A DNA stretch of 64,000 bases, from positions 1-64,000 of the forward strand of contig NZ_JABFNS010000013.1 in the NCBI RefSeq assembly GCF_013116825.1, written 5' to 3'. The position numbers were made by a program, and so were the translations under genes. Position 1 is the first letter of the stretch; each line of letters starts with the position of its first letter. The stretch comes from Myxococcus xanthus (GTDB taxonomy: Bacteria; Myxococcota; Myxococcia; Myxococcales; Myxococcaceae). Under the pieces are notes generated by a model that did not search any database, was not told the DNA's origin, and worked only from the letters and a program-made list of their open reading frames with translations. This document shows positions 8,387 through 17,566 of this stretch, in pieces.

Positions 8387-9472
8387 ATGGACATCCATCT
8401 GGCGGAGGAGATCCGCAAGCAGGTCGAAGAGGCCTTCCGCAAGCGCGGCCGGGTCAACATCGTCATCGCGGGCCGCAGCGGCGTGGGCAAGAGCACGCTG
8501 GTCAACGCGGTGTTCCACGGCCGCATCGCGGACACCGGCCAGGGCCGCCCCGTCACGAAGGAGACGCGCGAGTACACGAAGGACGACATCCCCGTCAGCA
8601 TCCTCGACACCCGCGGCCTGGAGCTGGGCGCCTTTCAAGAGACGCTGAAGCTGCTGGAGGAGCTGGTGGCCACGCGCGCGAAGGACGCGGACGCCACGCG
8701 CCACCTGCACTGCGCCTGGCTGTGCATCAGCGAGGACTCGCGCCGCGTGGAGGACGGTGACATGAAGGCAGTGGAGATGCTCGCGCGGCACATGCCGGTG
8801 GTCGTCGTGGTCACCAAGGCGCGCAGCGACCAGGGCTTCCGCGCGGAGGTGCAGAAGCTGCTGCCCATGGCCCGCAACGTCATGCGCGTGCGCGCGCTCC
8901 AGGAGACGGACGACGAGGGCCATACGCTCCAGCCCAAGGGCCTGGTGGAGCTCGTCGAGCTCACCATGGAGCTGGTCCCCGAAGCCCAGCGCAACGCCTT
9001 CGCCGCCGCCCAGCGCGTGAGCATCAGCCAGAAGCGCAAGCGCGCGCACGGCATCGTCGCCAGCGCCGCGGCCGCCGCCGGCCTCATTGGAGCCGTCCCC
9101 ATCCCTTTCGCCGACGCCGCCCTGCTCGTCCCCACGCAGGTCGGAATGCTGGCGGGGGTGAGTAGCGTCTTCGGCCTCCCACTGACGGAGGCCTTCCTCT
9201 CCACGCTGGTGGGCGCGGGCATCACCGGCCTGGGCGCCACCTTCACCGGCCAATCCATCGTGTCCGGCCTGCTGAAGCTCGTCCCCGGCCCGGGCACGGT
9301 GATTGGCGCGCTCATCTCCGCCACCACCGCCACCGCGCTCACCACGCTGTTCGGCGAGGCCTACGTCGCCGTCCTCTCCAAGTTGATGGAGAAGCGCTGT
9401 GGCGAGCTGCCCACGGAGGAGGAGGTCATCCAGGCCTTCCGCGAGGAGATGTCCCTGCGCGGCGCCGCGTAG
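8387..9472 (+). CDS. Dynamin/Era-like GTPase with hydrophobic C-terminal (DUF697-like) domain
   Basis: A 361-residue GTPase. The P-loop is GRSGVGKS (29-36), the G3 motif is DTRGLE near residue 69, and a TKAR-type G4 motif lies near residue 143. The second half (about 223-325) is rich in Gly/Ala/Val and has several hydrophobic helices, like the DUF697/YcjF tails that sit in or on membranes. The substrate and process are unknown; such GTPases are linked to membrane stress and remodelling. It lies downstream of the sdp operon, separated from it by a terminator, so co-function is speculation. GGAGG lies about 13 bases before the ATG. Confidence 0.85.
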   Translation: MDIHLAEEIRKQVEEAFRKRGRVNIVIAGRSGVGKSTLVNAVFHGRIADTGQGRPVTKETREYTKDDIPVSILDTRGLELGAFQETLKLLEELVATRAKDADATRHLHCAWLCISEDSRRVEDGDMKAVEMLARHMPVVVVVTKARSDQGFRAEVQKLLPMARNVMRVRALQETDDEGHTLQPKGLVELVELTMELVPEAQRNAFAAAQRVSISQKRKRAHGIVASAAAAAGLIGAVPIPFADAALLVPTQVGMLAGVSSVFGLPLTEAFLSTLVGAGITGLGATFTGQSIVSGLLKLVPGPGTVIGALISATTATALTTLFGEAYVAVLSKLMEKRCGELPTEEEVIQAFREEMSLRGAA

Positions 9473-9481
9473 ACGCCCGGG

Positions 9482-10867
9482 CTACTTCACGCGCTCGATT
9501 TTGTACCGGCGGCCCTTGATGCGGCCTTCACTCAGCCGCTGGAAGGCCACCCGCGACACGCGCCGGGCGACGGCGACGTAGGCCACGTGGTCCTGGATTT
9601 CAATCTTGCCCACGTCGGTCGCTTCGAGCCCGCCCGCCTCGCCCGTGAGCGCGCCCAGGATGTCCCCGGGCCGCATCTTGTCCTTGCGTCCGGCGGAGAT
9701 GTAGAGCGTGTCCCACGTGGACTCCAGGGACACCGCGTTGCGAGGGTCCGCCGAGGGCAGTGACTCCACGTCCCCGCGCTCCAGCTTCACGCCGGTGGCC
9801 AGTTGGATGTCGTCCACCTTGCGGCCATCCCGAGGCGTGACGATGGAGACGGCCAGGCCCGCGCGCCCCGCCCGGCCCGTGCGGCCGATGCGGTGCACGT
9901 AGGGCTCGGCCTGCATGGGCAGGTCGAAGTTGATGACGGCGTCCAGCGCCTCCACGTCGATGCCTCGGCCCGCCACGTCCGTGGCGATGAGCACCCGCGT
10001 GCTCTGGTTGCGGAACTTCGCCATCACCCGGTCGCGCTCGAACTGCTCCAAATCTCCCTGGAGCCCGTCCACGCTGACGCCCGACGCGGAGAGCGACTTC
10101 TTCAGCTCCACCACGGTTGCCTTGAGGTTGCAGAAGACGATGGCGGACGCCGGCTGGTAGTGCCGGAGGATGCGCAGCAGCAGGGCCTGCTTGTCTCCCG
10201 GCTCGCAGTCGTAGCGCACCTGCTGGATGTCGGGCCCCGCGGTGGCGGTCTCCACCGTGACGCGGACGGGCTGACGCTGGAAATCGCGGCTCAGCGCCTC
10301 GATGTCCGGCGGGAAGGTGGCGGAGAAGAGCACCGTCTGCCGCCGCGGCGGCATGGCCCCGAGGATGCGCTCCATGTCCTCGCGGAAGCCCATGTCCAGC
10401 ATCCGGTCCGCCTCGTCCAGCACCACCGTGGACAGCTGCCGCGTCTCCAGCGCCTCGCGGTCCAGCACATCCATCACCCGGCCCGGCGTTCCCACCGCCA
10501 GGTGCGCGCCCTTCTCCAGTGCTTCCAGCTGCGGGCGGATGGGCTGGCCTCCCGCGAGCACCAGCACCTGGAGCCCGGGCAGCCGCCGCCCCAACCTGCG
10601 AATCTCGCCCGCCACCTGCGCGCACAGCTCTCGCGTCGGGCACAGCACCAGCGCCTGCACCTTGCGGTGCTGCAACTGGACCTTCTGGAGCAGCGGCAGC
10701 GCGAAGGCCGCCGTCTTGCCGCTGCCCGTCTGCGCCTGGCCGACCAGGTCCCTGCCCTGGAGCAGCACGGGGATGCTCTGCGCCTGGATGGGCGTGGCCG
10801 TCTTGAAGTCGAGCTCCTCCAGCACCTGGAGCAGGGGGGGAGAGAGCGCGAGCGCGGAAAAATCCAT
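9482..10867 (-). CDS. dbpA: ATP-dependent RNA helicase DbpA
   Basis: A DEAD-box helicase of 461 residues. In order it has the Q motif (ATPIQAQSIP), motif I AQTGSGKT, motif II DEAD (VLDEADRML), motif III SAT and motif VI HRIGRTGRAG. The C-terminal domain of about 75 residues (from KDKMRPGDILGALTGE to the end) is the DbpA RRM that binds hairpin 92 of 23S rRNA, so it likely helps 50S subunit assembly. ATG 10867 was chosen because MDFSALALSPPLL is the conserved N terminus; the longer frame upstream is not. It converges with the GTPase gene, nine bases apart. Confidence 0.93.
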   Translation of the reverse strand: MDFSALALSPPLLQVLEELDFKTATPIQAQSIPVLLQGRDLVGQAQTGSGKTAAFALPLLQKVQLQHRKVQALVLCPTRELCAQVAGEIRRLGRRLPGLQVLVLAGGQPIRPQLEALEKGAHLAVGTPGRVMDVLDREALETRQLSTVVLDEADRMLDMGFREDMERILGAMPPRRQTVLFSATFPPDIEALSRDFQRQPVRVTVETATAGPDIQQVRYDCEPGDKQALLLRILRHYQPASAIVFCNLKATVVELKKSLSASGVSVDGLQGDLEQFERDRVMAKFRNQSTRVLIATDVAGRGIDVEALDAVINFDLPMQAEPYVHRIGRTGRAGRAGLAVSIVTPRDGRKVDDIQLATGVKLERGDVESLPSADPRNAVSLESTWDTLYISAGRKDKMRPGDILGALTGEAGGLEATDVGKIEIQDHVAYVAVARRVSRVAFQRLSEGRIKGRRYKIERVK

Positions 10868-11019
10868 TCGAGGCCTCGATGAGCGGAGGCACGGAAGGAG
10901 CCTCGGGTTCTGCAGGCCCCATGTCACACCCAGCGAAGGCAGGACAAGTGAAGCCGCCGACCGCTCTCTGACAGGGCGAGCGACCGGCAGCACACGCACC
11001 TGGAAGTCCTGTTAAGTGG

Positions 11020-11040
11020 ACTATTCTAATATCCTGGAGA
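11020..11040 (+). promoter_or_regulatory. Possible -10 element close to the DUF6209-like gene
   Basis: TATTCT/TTCTAAT (11022-11030) stands out in GC-rich DNA only about 18-25 bases before the ATG at 11048. If real it gives a very short leader. No convincing -35 is seen at the correct distance. The weak GGAG at 11036-11039 would be the ribosome binding site. Confidence 0.25.
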
Positions 11041-11047
11041 GCCCCGT

Positions 11048-11977
11048 ATGGAGACACCTGCCTGGAAGCCCCTGGTCCTCGCGTTGCCGCTGATGGCGGC
11101 CCGTGGCGGAGCGCCTCATGAGCAGGAGGAGACGTTTGCCAGCGCCACGGAGTCACAGCAGGCGCCGCTCACCACGCCCACCGCCACGGTGCGCTTCCTC
11201 ACCGGCTGGACGCACTCGCAGCACGGCGCCATCGTCCGCGGCGGCACGCTCGTCGTCGACTACGACCTGTACCGGATGACGGACTGTCACCACAGCACCT
11301 ACGCCGGCCAGCAGGCGTGGGACACGCTGGCCTATGTCCGCTTCCTCCCCAGCGGCCAGCTCTTCAGTGGCAGCGTGAAGCAGGCCACGGGCAGCACCTC
11401 GTTCGTGAACAAGCCCTTCGAGGTGACGGTGCCCTCGGATGCCACGAGCGTGGAGACATGGTTCTTCACCTCCGGCCGCACCTGCGCGCCGAGGTACGAC
11501 AGCACCTACGGCCAGAACTACGTCTTCCCCGTGGAGGCGCAGTCGCCCTCCGCCGTGGTGTGGGCCGGTGACTGGGGCGGCAGCTTCGCGCGCGACTGCG
11601 AGCACCGCGACGGGCTGGCGGACCCCATCGTCATCGACAGCTACGTCATGGAGCGCGCCTGCAAGTTCGTGGACGCGGACGTGTACGTGCCCGGCGTGAC
11701 GGATGCCGCCACCGCGCGTCCGGAGCTCATCCAGGCGCAGGTGGAGTTCAGCGTGGACGGCGCGGCCACACAGCACCGGTGGCTGGCCTATCAGGGTCGG
11801 GTGGGCAACAACTACCGGTACCGCTGGAACCTCGCCGCGGAACCGCTCGCCTATACGCCGTGGAACGCCTATGCATTCGGGTTCCGCTATTCAACGGATG
11901 GCGTGAGCTGGTATCGCATCGCGAGCGACGTTGACCCCACGGGCGGCACCGCGCGGACCGTGCAACGAAGCTTCTGA
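11048..11977 (+). CDS. Secreted protein resembling the DUF6209 family
   Basis: A 309-residue protein with a short hydrophobic N terminus (PLVLALPLMAARGG) that may be a signal peptide. The mature part contains TATVRFLTGWTHSQHG, LVVDYDLYRM, and two further beta-rich blocks ending in WYRIASDVDP. This arrangement of two beta modules resembles DUF6209 proteins, which I recall as frequent in myxobacteria. Function is unknown; the pattern is like a carbohydrate- or surface-binding exported protein. It stands alone between dbpA (divergent) and the KaiC-like gene. Confidence 0.65.
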   Translation: METPAWKPLVLALPLMAARGGAPHEQEETFASATESQQAPLTTPTATVRFLTGWTHSQHGAIVRGGTLVVDYDLYRMTDCHHSTYAGQQAWDTLAYVRFLPSGQLFSGSVKQATGSTSFVNKPFEVTVPSDATSVETWFFTSGRTCAPRYDSTYGQNYVFPVEAQSPSAVVWAGDWGGSFARDCEHRDGLADPIVIDSYVMERACKFVDADVYVPGVTDAATARPELIQAQVEFSVDGAATQHRWLAYQGRVGNNYRYRWNLAAEPLAYTPWNAYAFGFRYSTDGVSWYRIASDVDPTGGTARTVQRSF

Positions 11978-11998
11978 GACGGCCCACCTCTGTTGAAT

Positions 11999-12025
11999 GC
12001 CGCTGGGCCCGCGCGATTCAGCGGC
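11999..12025 (+). terminator. Weak hairpin after the DUF6209-like gene
   Basis: GCCGCTG and CAGCGGC form a 7-bp stem around 13 bases, 22 bases after the stop codon, with no T-run. Possible terminator only. Confidence 0.35.
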
Positions 12026-12136
12026 GTCCTGGAAGAGGCGCTGTGGCAAGAAGTGTTCCCCTGAGAAGGCGAGCGCACTGCGCCCATCATTCCAGCGGGG
12101 CCACACCCGGGCCGGGCCCAGGAAAGGAAACGCGAG

Positions 12137-13636
12137 ATGACCGAAGGCACTCCACGCGTGGCGGAGCGGATTTCCACGGGCATTCCAGGCCTCGACACCG
12201 TGCTGCACGGAGGCTTCCGCAAGGCCCGCACCTACATGCTGATGGGCCTCCCGGGCTCGGGGAAGACCATCTTCGCCAACCAGGTGTGCTTCCACCATGC
12301 GAAGCGCCACGGCGGGCGCGTGCTCTACCTGACGCTGCTGGCGGAGTCGCACACGGAGCTGGTCGGCAACCTCTCCTCGCTGACCTACTTCGACCCCACG
12401 CTGCTGCCCAACGCCATCACCTATCTGAGCGCCTTCACGGTGCTGGAGCAGGGGGGGCTGGACGCGCTGGCGGAGCTCATCCGCAAGGAGACGAAGAACC
12501 ACCAGGCCACGTTGCTCGTGCTGGATGGACTGGTGGCCGCGGAGGAGGTGGCGCCGTCGCAGCAGGCCATCAAGAAGTTCATCCACGGCCTCCAGGTGGT
12601 GACGGGCCTCATGGGCTGCACCACGTTGATCCTCACCACCGGCCGCGGACAAGGTCTGCGCGCCGAGCACACCATGGTGGATGGGTTGATGCTGCTCCGG
12701 CAGCGCATGTTCGGCGCGCGTGCCGTGCGCGAGCTGTTCGTGCGCAAATTCCGGGGCAGCCCCTATCTGCTGGGCAAGCACAGCTTCGACATCACCCAGG
12801 ACGGCATCATCATCTATCCCCGCCTGGAGACGCTCGCGGAGTCCGGGCCGCCGCCGGGGCCGCCGCAGGACGCGAAGTGCGCGTTTGGTATCCCCGGGAT
12901 GGACGCGATGCTGACCGGAGGCGTGGCCCAGGGCTCGACGACCATCCTCCTGGGGCCATCGGGCAGCGGCAAGACGCTGCTGGGACTGAACTTCCTCGCG
13001 GAAGGCGCCCGGCGGGGCGAGCGCGTCCACTACTTCGCCTTCTACGATTCCCCGGAGCGCATGGTGGCGCAGGCGGCGGGCATCGGGCTCGACCTCAAGC
13101 CCCTCATCGACCGGGGCGACTTCGAGGTCAGCTTCCGGCCGCCCACGGAGAACCTGCTGGACAAGCTGGGCGTTCAGTTGCTGGACATCATCCGGACCCG
13201 CGGCGTGCGCCGGCTCTTCCTGGACGGCTACGACGCGCTCCGCAGGGCGGCCGTCCGGCAGTCCCGCGTGGCGCGCTTCCTGGCCGCGCTGGTCAATGAG
13301 TGCCGTATGCGCGGCGTGACGCTGCTCTACTCCGTCGAATCGGTCTCCGCGTTTGGCCCGGAGGTGACCTTCCCGATGAGGGGCATCTCCATGGTGGCGG
13401 AGAACATCCTCTTCCTCCGTCAGGCCGAGCTGGACTCCCGGCTGCGCCGCTTCGTCACGGTGCTGAAGCTGCGCAACAGCTCGCACGACGCCTCCCTGCG
13501 CGAGCTGTGCATCAGCGCGAAGGGGATGGAGGTGATGGGCGCCTTCACGGATGTCGAGGCGATGATGACCGGCGTGCCGCGGTCGACCACGTGGTCCGAG
13601 CCCCGGCATCCCGGCGGCGGGCGCCAGGAGCCTTAA
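12137..13636 (+). CDS. Double KaiC-domain ATPase
   Basis: A 499-residue protein with two RecA/KaiC-type ATPase domains. The first opens with RISTGIPGLDTVLHGG and has Walker A GLPGSGKT (37-44). The second has GIPGMDAMLTGG and Walker A GPSGSGKT (273-280). Both domains lie in tandem as in cyanobacterial KaiC, but no KaiA or KaiB is present, so a clock role is not implied. Myxobacteria carry many such KaiC-like ATPases, some paired with signalling proteins. A response regulator begins two bases after its stop, which suggests a signalling unit. Start ATG 12137 follows AAGGAA. Confidence 0.88.
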   Translation: MTEGTPRVAERISTGIPGLDTVLHGGFRKARTYMLMGLPGSGKTIFANQVCFHHAKRHGGRVLYLTLLAESHTELVGNLSSLTYFDPTLLPNAITYLSAFTVLEQGGLDALAELIRKETKNHQATLLVLDGLVAAEEVAPSQQAIKKFIHGLQVVTGLMGCTTLILTTGRGQGLRAEHTMVDGLMLLRQRMFGARAVRELFVRKFRGSPYLLGKHSFDITQDGIIIYPRLETLAESGPPPGPPQDAKCAFGIPGMDAMLTGGVAQGSTTILLGPSGSGKTLLGLNFLAEGARRGERVHYFAFYDSPERMVAQAAGIGLDLKPLIDRGDFEVSFRPPTENLLDKLGVQLLDIIRTRGVRRLFLDGYDALRRAAVRQSRVARFLAALVNECRMRGVTLLYSVESVSAFGPEVTFPMRGISMVAENILFLRQAELDSRLRRFVTVLKLRNSSHDASLRELCISAKGMEVMGAFTDVEAMMTGVPRSTTWSEPRHPGGGRQEP

Positions 13637-13638
13637 GC

Positions 13639-14004
13639 ATGGGCCCCATCCTCATCGTCGATGACGAGTTCGGCATCGTCGAGGCCATGCGCGACCTCCT
13701 GACCGACGAAGGCTACCGGACCGCCATCGCGCTCAATGGGAAGGAGGCCTTGGAGCGGATGGCCGAGGAGCACCCTTGCCTGGTGCTGCTCGATTACATG
13801 ATGCCGGTGATGAACGGCCCGGCACTGCTGGAGGCCATGGAGCGCAATCCCCTGCTGCGTGACATCCCCGTGGTCATGATGAGCGCCAGCCCGCCGGACT
13901 ACTGGAAGCACCTGCGTTGCGCGGCCTTCCTGCCCAAGCCCTTCTCCCTGGACGAACTGCTGGTGGTGGTGAAGCGCTTCGCCCAGGGCGCCATCCTCCA
14001 GTAG
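13639..14004 (+). CDS. Single-domain response regulator
   Basis: A 121-residue stand-alone receiver domain. The acidic pair is VDDE (residues 7-10), the phosphoacceptor is Asp52 in VLLDYMMPVMNG, and the conserved lysine is in FLPKPFS. It has no output domain, so it acts as a phospho-relay or through protein contacts. AGGAG at 13626-13630 sets the ATG at 13639, two bases after the KaiC gene, so the two are co-translated. The partner KaiC-like ATPase is the most likely target; no histidine kinase is nearby. Confidence 0.9.
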   Translation: MGPILIVDDEFGIVEAMRDLLTDEGYRTAIALNGKEALERMAEEHPCLVLLDYMMPVMNGPALLEAMERNPLLRDIPVVMMSASPPDYWKHLRCAAFLPKPFSLDELLVVVKRFAQGAILQ

Positions 14005-14104
14005 CGCGCCTCATTGCCCTGCGGCCTGACAGGCAGCCGACGCTCCCAGGAGGACCGCGTTTCCCCCAAGCGCCCAGCCCCTGGCTTCTGCCAGACTGCG
14101 CGCC

Positions 14105-15214
<1,110 letters not shown>

Positions 15215-15240
15215 AGGCGACGGAGACCGGAGTGCCACGC

Positions 15241-15265
15241 GCTCCCGGCGTCCTGTGCCGGGAGC
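15241..15265. terminator. Bidirectional terminator hairpin after nagZ
   Basis: GCTCCCGGC and GCCGGGAGC form a perfect 9-bp stem with a 7-base loop between the convergent ends of nagZ and the lipoprotein gene at 15311. Confidence 0.6.
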
Positions 15266-15310
15266 AGTTGGAAGGGGCGGCATGAGAAGCCCGCCCGCCC
15301 CGGCGTGACT

Positions 15311-15802
15311 TCAGCGGCGGTAGGGGCCGCTGCGGTCCTGCCAACCCAGCGGGCTGTAGCCGCTGTAGTGGCCGCCGCGCTTGCCGCCCAGCGTCGCGCC
15401 GTCCTCACCACCCAGGCCATGGGCCGCGGGCGAGTACGCGGCGCCGCCCTCCGCCTGGTACCGGTCATTCATCATCTTCCCGGCGTCATCCACGATGGAG
15501 CGACCCTGGGTGCCGTCGTTCTTCGGCGTGCGCGGGTCGATGCTGGAGCCAATCTGGTCAATGGTGCCGTTGTAGCCCCGGTTCGCCGGCAGCGTCCAAG
15601 GCGGCAGCGGCTTGTTGGTGTTGCCACCCTCGATGTTCTTCATCGCATCGGGCTGGTCACCGCGCTGGGCGACGAGGCTGCCCCGTGGCTCATCCGGTTG
15701 ACGGCCACCGGTCTCCGGAAGACCCCGGCAGCCTACGGCCAGAACCGCGCCCGCCACCAACGCCGCCGCCGAACCCCACCGCCGAATATTCCGCTCGCGC
15801 AT
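15311..15802 (-). CDS. Lipoprotein of unknown function
   Basis: A 163-residue predicted lipoprotein. MRERNIRRW is followed by a hydrophobic stretch ending VLAVGC, a good lipobox at about residue 25. The mature part is polar, rich in Gly, Pro and Asp, with DEPRGSL, GSSIDPRTPKNDGTQGRS and a Gly/Tyr-rich end. I do not recognise a domain. The ATG at 15802 is preceded on the minus strand by GGAGGAGT. It converges with nagZ. Confidence 0.7.
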   Translation of the reverse strand: MRERNIRRWGSAAALVAGAVLAVGCRGLPETGGRQPDEPRGSLVAQRGDQPDAMKNIEGGNTNKPLPPWTLPANRGYNGTIDQIGSSIDPRTPKNDGTQGRSIVDDAGKMMNDRYQAEGGAAYSPAAHGLGGEDGATLGGKRGGHYSGYSPLGWQDRSGPYRR

Positions 15803-15822
15803 GTCGACTCCTCCGAGTCCCT

Positions 15823-16032
15823 TCAATCTGGTTGCTCGTACTTCCCGAAGATGGGGCACGCCGGGCATGGACACCACGGGGTGACTCCATGTCCGCATGA
15901 CGACGGACCGCCCGAACCCCACATATAGCCCCAGCGGCGGCCGGGAGCAGCCTTCTTCGGCGCTCCCAGCGCCCGACCCGCGGAGGGCTTCTTCTTCGTC
16001 GAGGAAGCCCACTTCGAGGTCGCGGGCCGCAT
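15823..16032 (-). CDS. Small basic cysteine-containing protein (tentative)
   Basis: A 69-residue open frame starting ATG 16032. The first half is lysine-rich (SSTKKKPSAGR, APKKAAP) and the second has four cysteines in SSCGHGV and CPCPACP, a possible metal-binding cluster. Third-position GC is high in the first half, lower in the second. The ribosome binding site GCGAGG abuts the ATG, which is poor spacing. It lies between the histone-tailed peroxiredoxin and a lipoprotein gene on the same strand. It could be chance. Confidence 0.4.
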   Translation of the reverse strand: MRPATSKWASSTKKKPSAGRALGAPKKAAPGRRWGYMWGSGGPSSCGHGVTPWCPCPACPIFGKYEQPD

Positions 16033-16118
16033 CCTCGCCCAGGGCCGCCGGTCCCCATGGCGGATTGCTTGCTGGAAGACGTCTGGCCCTGCGTCCTCCT
16101 GGGCCCAGGCCCAGAGCG

Positions 16119-16943
16119 CTACTTCCTGGAGGCCTTCTTCGCCGCCGAGGCCTTTTTCACGAGCGCCATCTTCTTGCCGGCGCCCGGCTTCTTCCCGGCC
16201 GCGGCCTTCTTCGCAGCCGCGGCCTTCTTCCCGGCCGAGGCCTTCTTCGCAGCCGCGGCCTTCTTCCCGGCCGAGGACTTCTTCGCGGTCGCGGCCTTCT
16301 TCGCCGCGCGGGGTGCCTTGGCGGCCGGAGCCGCCTTCTTCGCCGCCGCCTTCCTGGTCGCGGCGGACTTCCCTGAGACAGTCTTGCCCGCCGGAGCCTT
16401 CTTCGCGGCGGCCACCTTCTTCCCCGCGGGCGCCTTCTTCGCGGCGGACTTCTTCACGGCACCATCCGCCGCCGGAGCTTCGCCCTTCAGCGCGGCCAGC
16501 ACCTCGGCGACATGGCCGTTCACCTTCACCTTGGGCCACACCTGCTTCAGCACACCATCCGGGCCAATGAGGAACGTGGCCCGGGTGATGCCCAGGAACT
16601 TGCGGCCATAGAGCGACTTCTCCCCCCAGACGCCGTAGGCCTCGGACAGCGTGTGGTCCACGTCGGCCAGCAGCGGGAAGGGCAGGTTGAACTTGGTCGC
16701 GAACTTCCGGTGGCTCGCGGTGCTGTCCGCGGACACGCCCAGCACCACCACGCCCGCGGCCTCCAGCGCCGAGTGCTCGTCACGGAAGCCACACGCCTCC
16801 ACGGTGCATCCGGGGGTGTCGTCCTTCGGGTAGAAGTAGAGGACGACACTCCGGCCCGCGAACTGCGCGAGCGAAACCGGGTTTCCATCCTGGTCGGCGA
16901 GTTGGAAGGCGGGGGCCTGGTCACCTGCTTGGGGCATGGGCAT
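16119..16943 (-). CDS. Bcp-type peroxiredoxin with histone H1-like C-terminal tail
   Basis: A 274-residue fusion. Residues 1-155 are a complete Bcp/PrxQ thiol peroxidase: peroxidatic Cys46 and resolving Cys51 in TPGCTVEAC, SADSTASHRKF, and the FLIGPDG strand. The rest (about 161-274) is almost only Lys, Ala, Gly, Pro and Ser in KKAxAGKKAA repeats, like histone H1 tails and the AlgP/Hc1 type bacterial DNA-binding proteins. Bcp proteins normally end near residue 155. The tail should bind DNA or RNA and could place the peroxidase on the nucleoid. The tail DNA carries tandem repeats, so its length may vary between strains. ATG 16943; a nearby in-frame ATG at 16937 is possible. Confidence 0.92.
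   Translation of the reverse strand: MPMPQAGDQAPAFQLADQDGNPVSLAQFAGRSVVLYFYPKDDTPGCTVEACGFRDEHSALEAAGVVVLGVSADSTASHRKFATKFNLPFPLLADVDHTLSEAYGVWGEKSLYGRKFLGITRATFLIGPDGVLKQVWPKVKVNGHVAEVLAALKGEAPAADGAVKKSAAKKAPAGKKVAAAKKAPAGKTVSGKSAATRKAAAKKAAPAAKAPRAAKKAATAKKSSAGKKAAAAKKASAGKKAAAAKKAAAGKKPGAGKKMALVKKASAAKKASRK
16213..16284. repeat. Two 36-bp tandem repeats coding the lysine/alanine tail
   Basis: A 36-base unit at 16213-16248 is repeated at 16249-16284 with one base changed (GCC to GAC). Shorter degenerate copies flank it. It lies within the histone-like tail of the peroxiredoxin and encodes a 12-residue KK-rich block, so copy number changes keep the frame. Confidence 0.8.
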
Positions 16944-16998
16944 GCGGGCTCATTAACCACAAAGCCCGCGCCACTCAACGCCCAGCGACAGCGTCCCG

Positions 16999-17505
16999 CT
17001 AGTGCGCGGGGTGCCCCGGCTCACCGCCATGGTCATGACCATGCTCCCCGGGGGGATGGCTGTGGGCCTCCAGCCGGACCAGCTCCTTCTGGCAGTCCGT
17101 CAGGGCCTGGTGCAAGGGCTCCCGGTCCGCGCCCTCCGGCGTCTGGCCCAGCCGGATCGCCAGGGCCTCACACGCGGCGCGCTTGGTGTCCACCTCCGAC
17201 GTCCCGGGGCCCGTGGCGCCCGGCGTGGCCAGGGGGCGCGGCGGCAGCTTTCCCCGCAGGCGGCGGATGGCGGCGATCCGCTGCTCCGCTTCCGGGCGGA
17301 CCTTGGAGTCCTTGGGAATCGCCTCGAAGGCGTTGATGACGGGGTCCCATGCCGGGTCCAGGGGGGACACGCGGCGGTCAATCAGGTCGCGGTAGGACTT
17401 CTCCGCGTCCCGGAGCTGGTCGGGTCCCTTGTCGCAGCCAGGCGACAGAAGCAGACAGAGCGCGAGCGGCATGACGGCGGACAGCCGTCGGGTGAGCATC
17501 CTCAT
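16999..17505 (-). CDS. Lipoprotein with histidine-rich C terminus
   Basis: A 168-residue lipoprotein. MRMLTRRLS, a hydrophobic stretch and the lipobox LSPGC give a signal peptide. The mature part is helical with DLIDRRVSPLDPAWDPV, and the last 25 residues hold nine histidines (HSHPPGEHGHDHGGEPGHPAH), a likely metal-binding tail. It is divergent from a NicO-type nickel/cobalt protein gene 61 bases away, which has its own His-rich loop, so a shared role in nickel or cobalt handling is likely. ATG 17505 was chosen; an ATG two codons later is also possible. No named family recognised. Confidence 0.72.
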   Translation of the reverse strand: MRMLTRRLSAVMPLALCLLLSPGCDKGPDQLRDAEKSYRDLIDRRVSPLDPAWDPVINAFEAIPKDSKVRPEAEQRIAAIRRLRGKLPPRPLATPGATGPGTSEVDTKRAACEALAIRLGQTPEGADREPLHQALTDCQKELVRLEAHSHPPGEHGHDHGGEPGHPAH

Positions 17506-17566
17506 GAAGGGTCGGTTCTCCTCTCCTGCTGGCCTCCCGATTGAAGCACGGCTAGGGTGCCGCGTC

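Noticed and set aside
7145..9253. A 702-codon open frame on the minus strand
   Set aside because: Antisense to the sdpB-like and GTPase genes, both of which have clear family motifs and codon bias; its translation has no such features.
12137..13636. A cyanobacterial-type circadian clock
   Set aside because: Only a KaiC-like double ATPase is present; no KaiA or KaiB is seen. KaiC-like ATPases are widespread without clock function.
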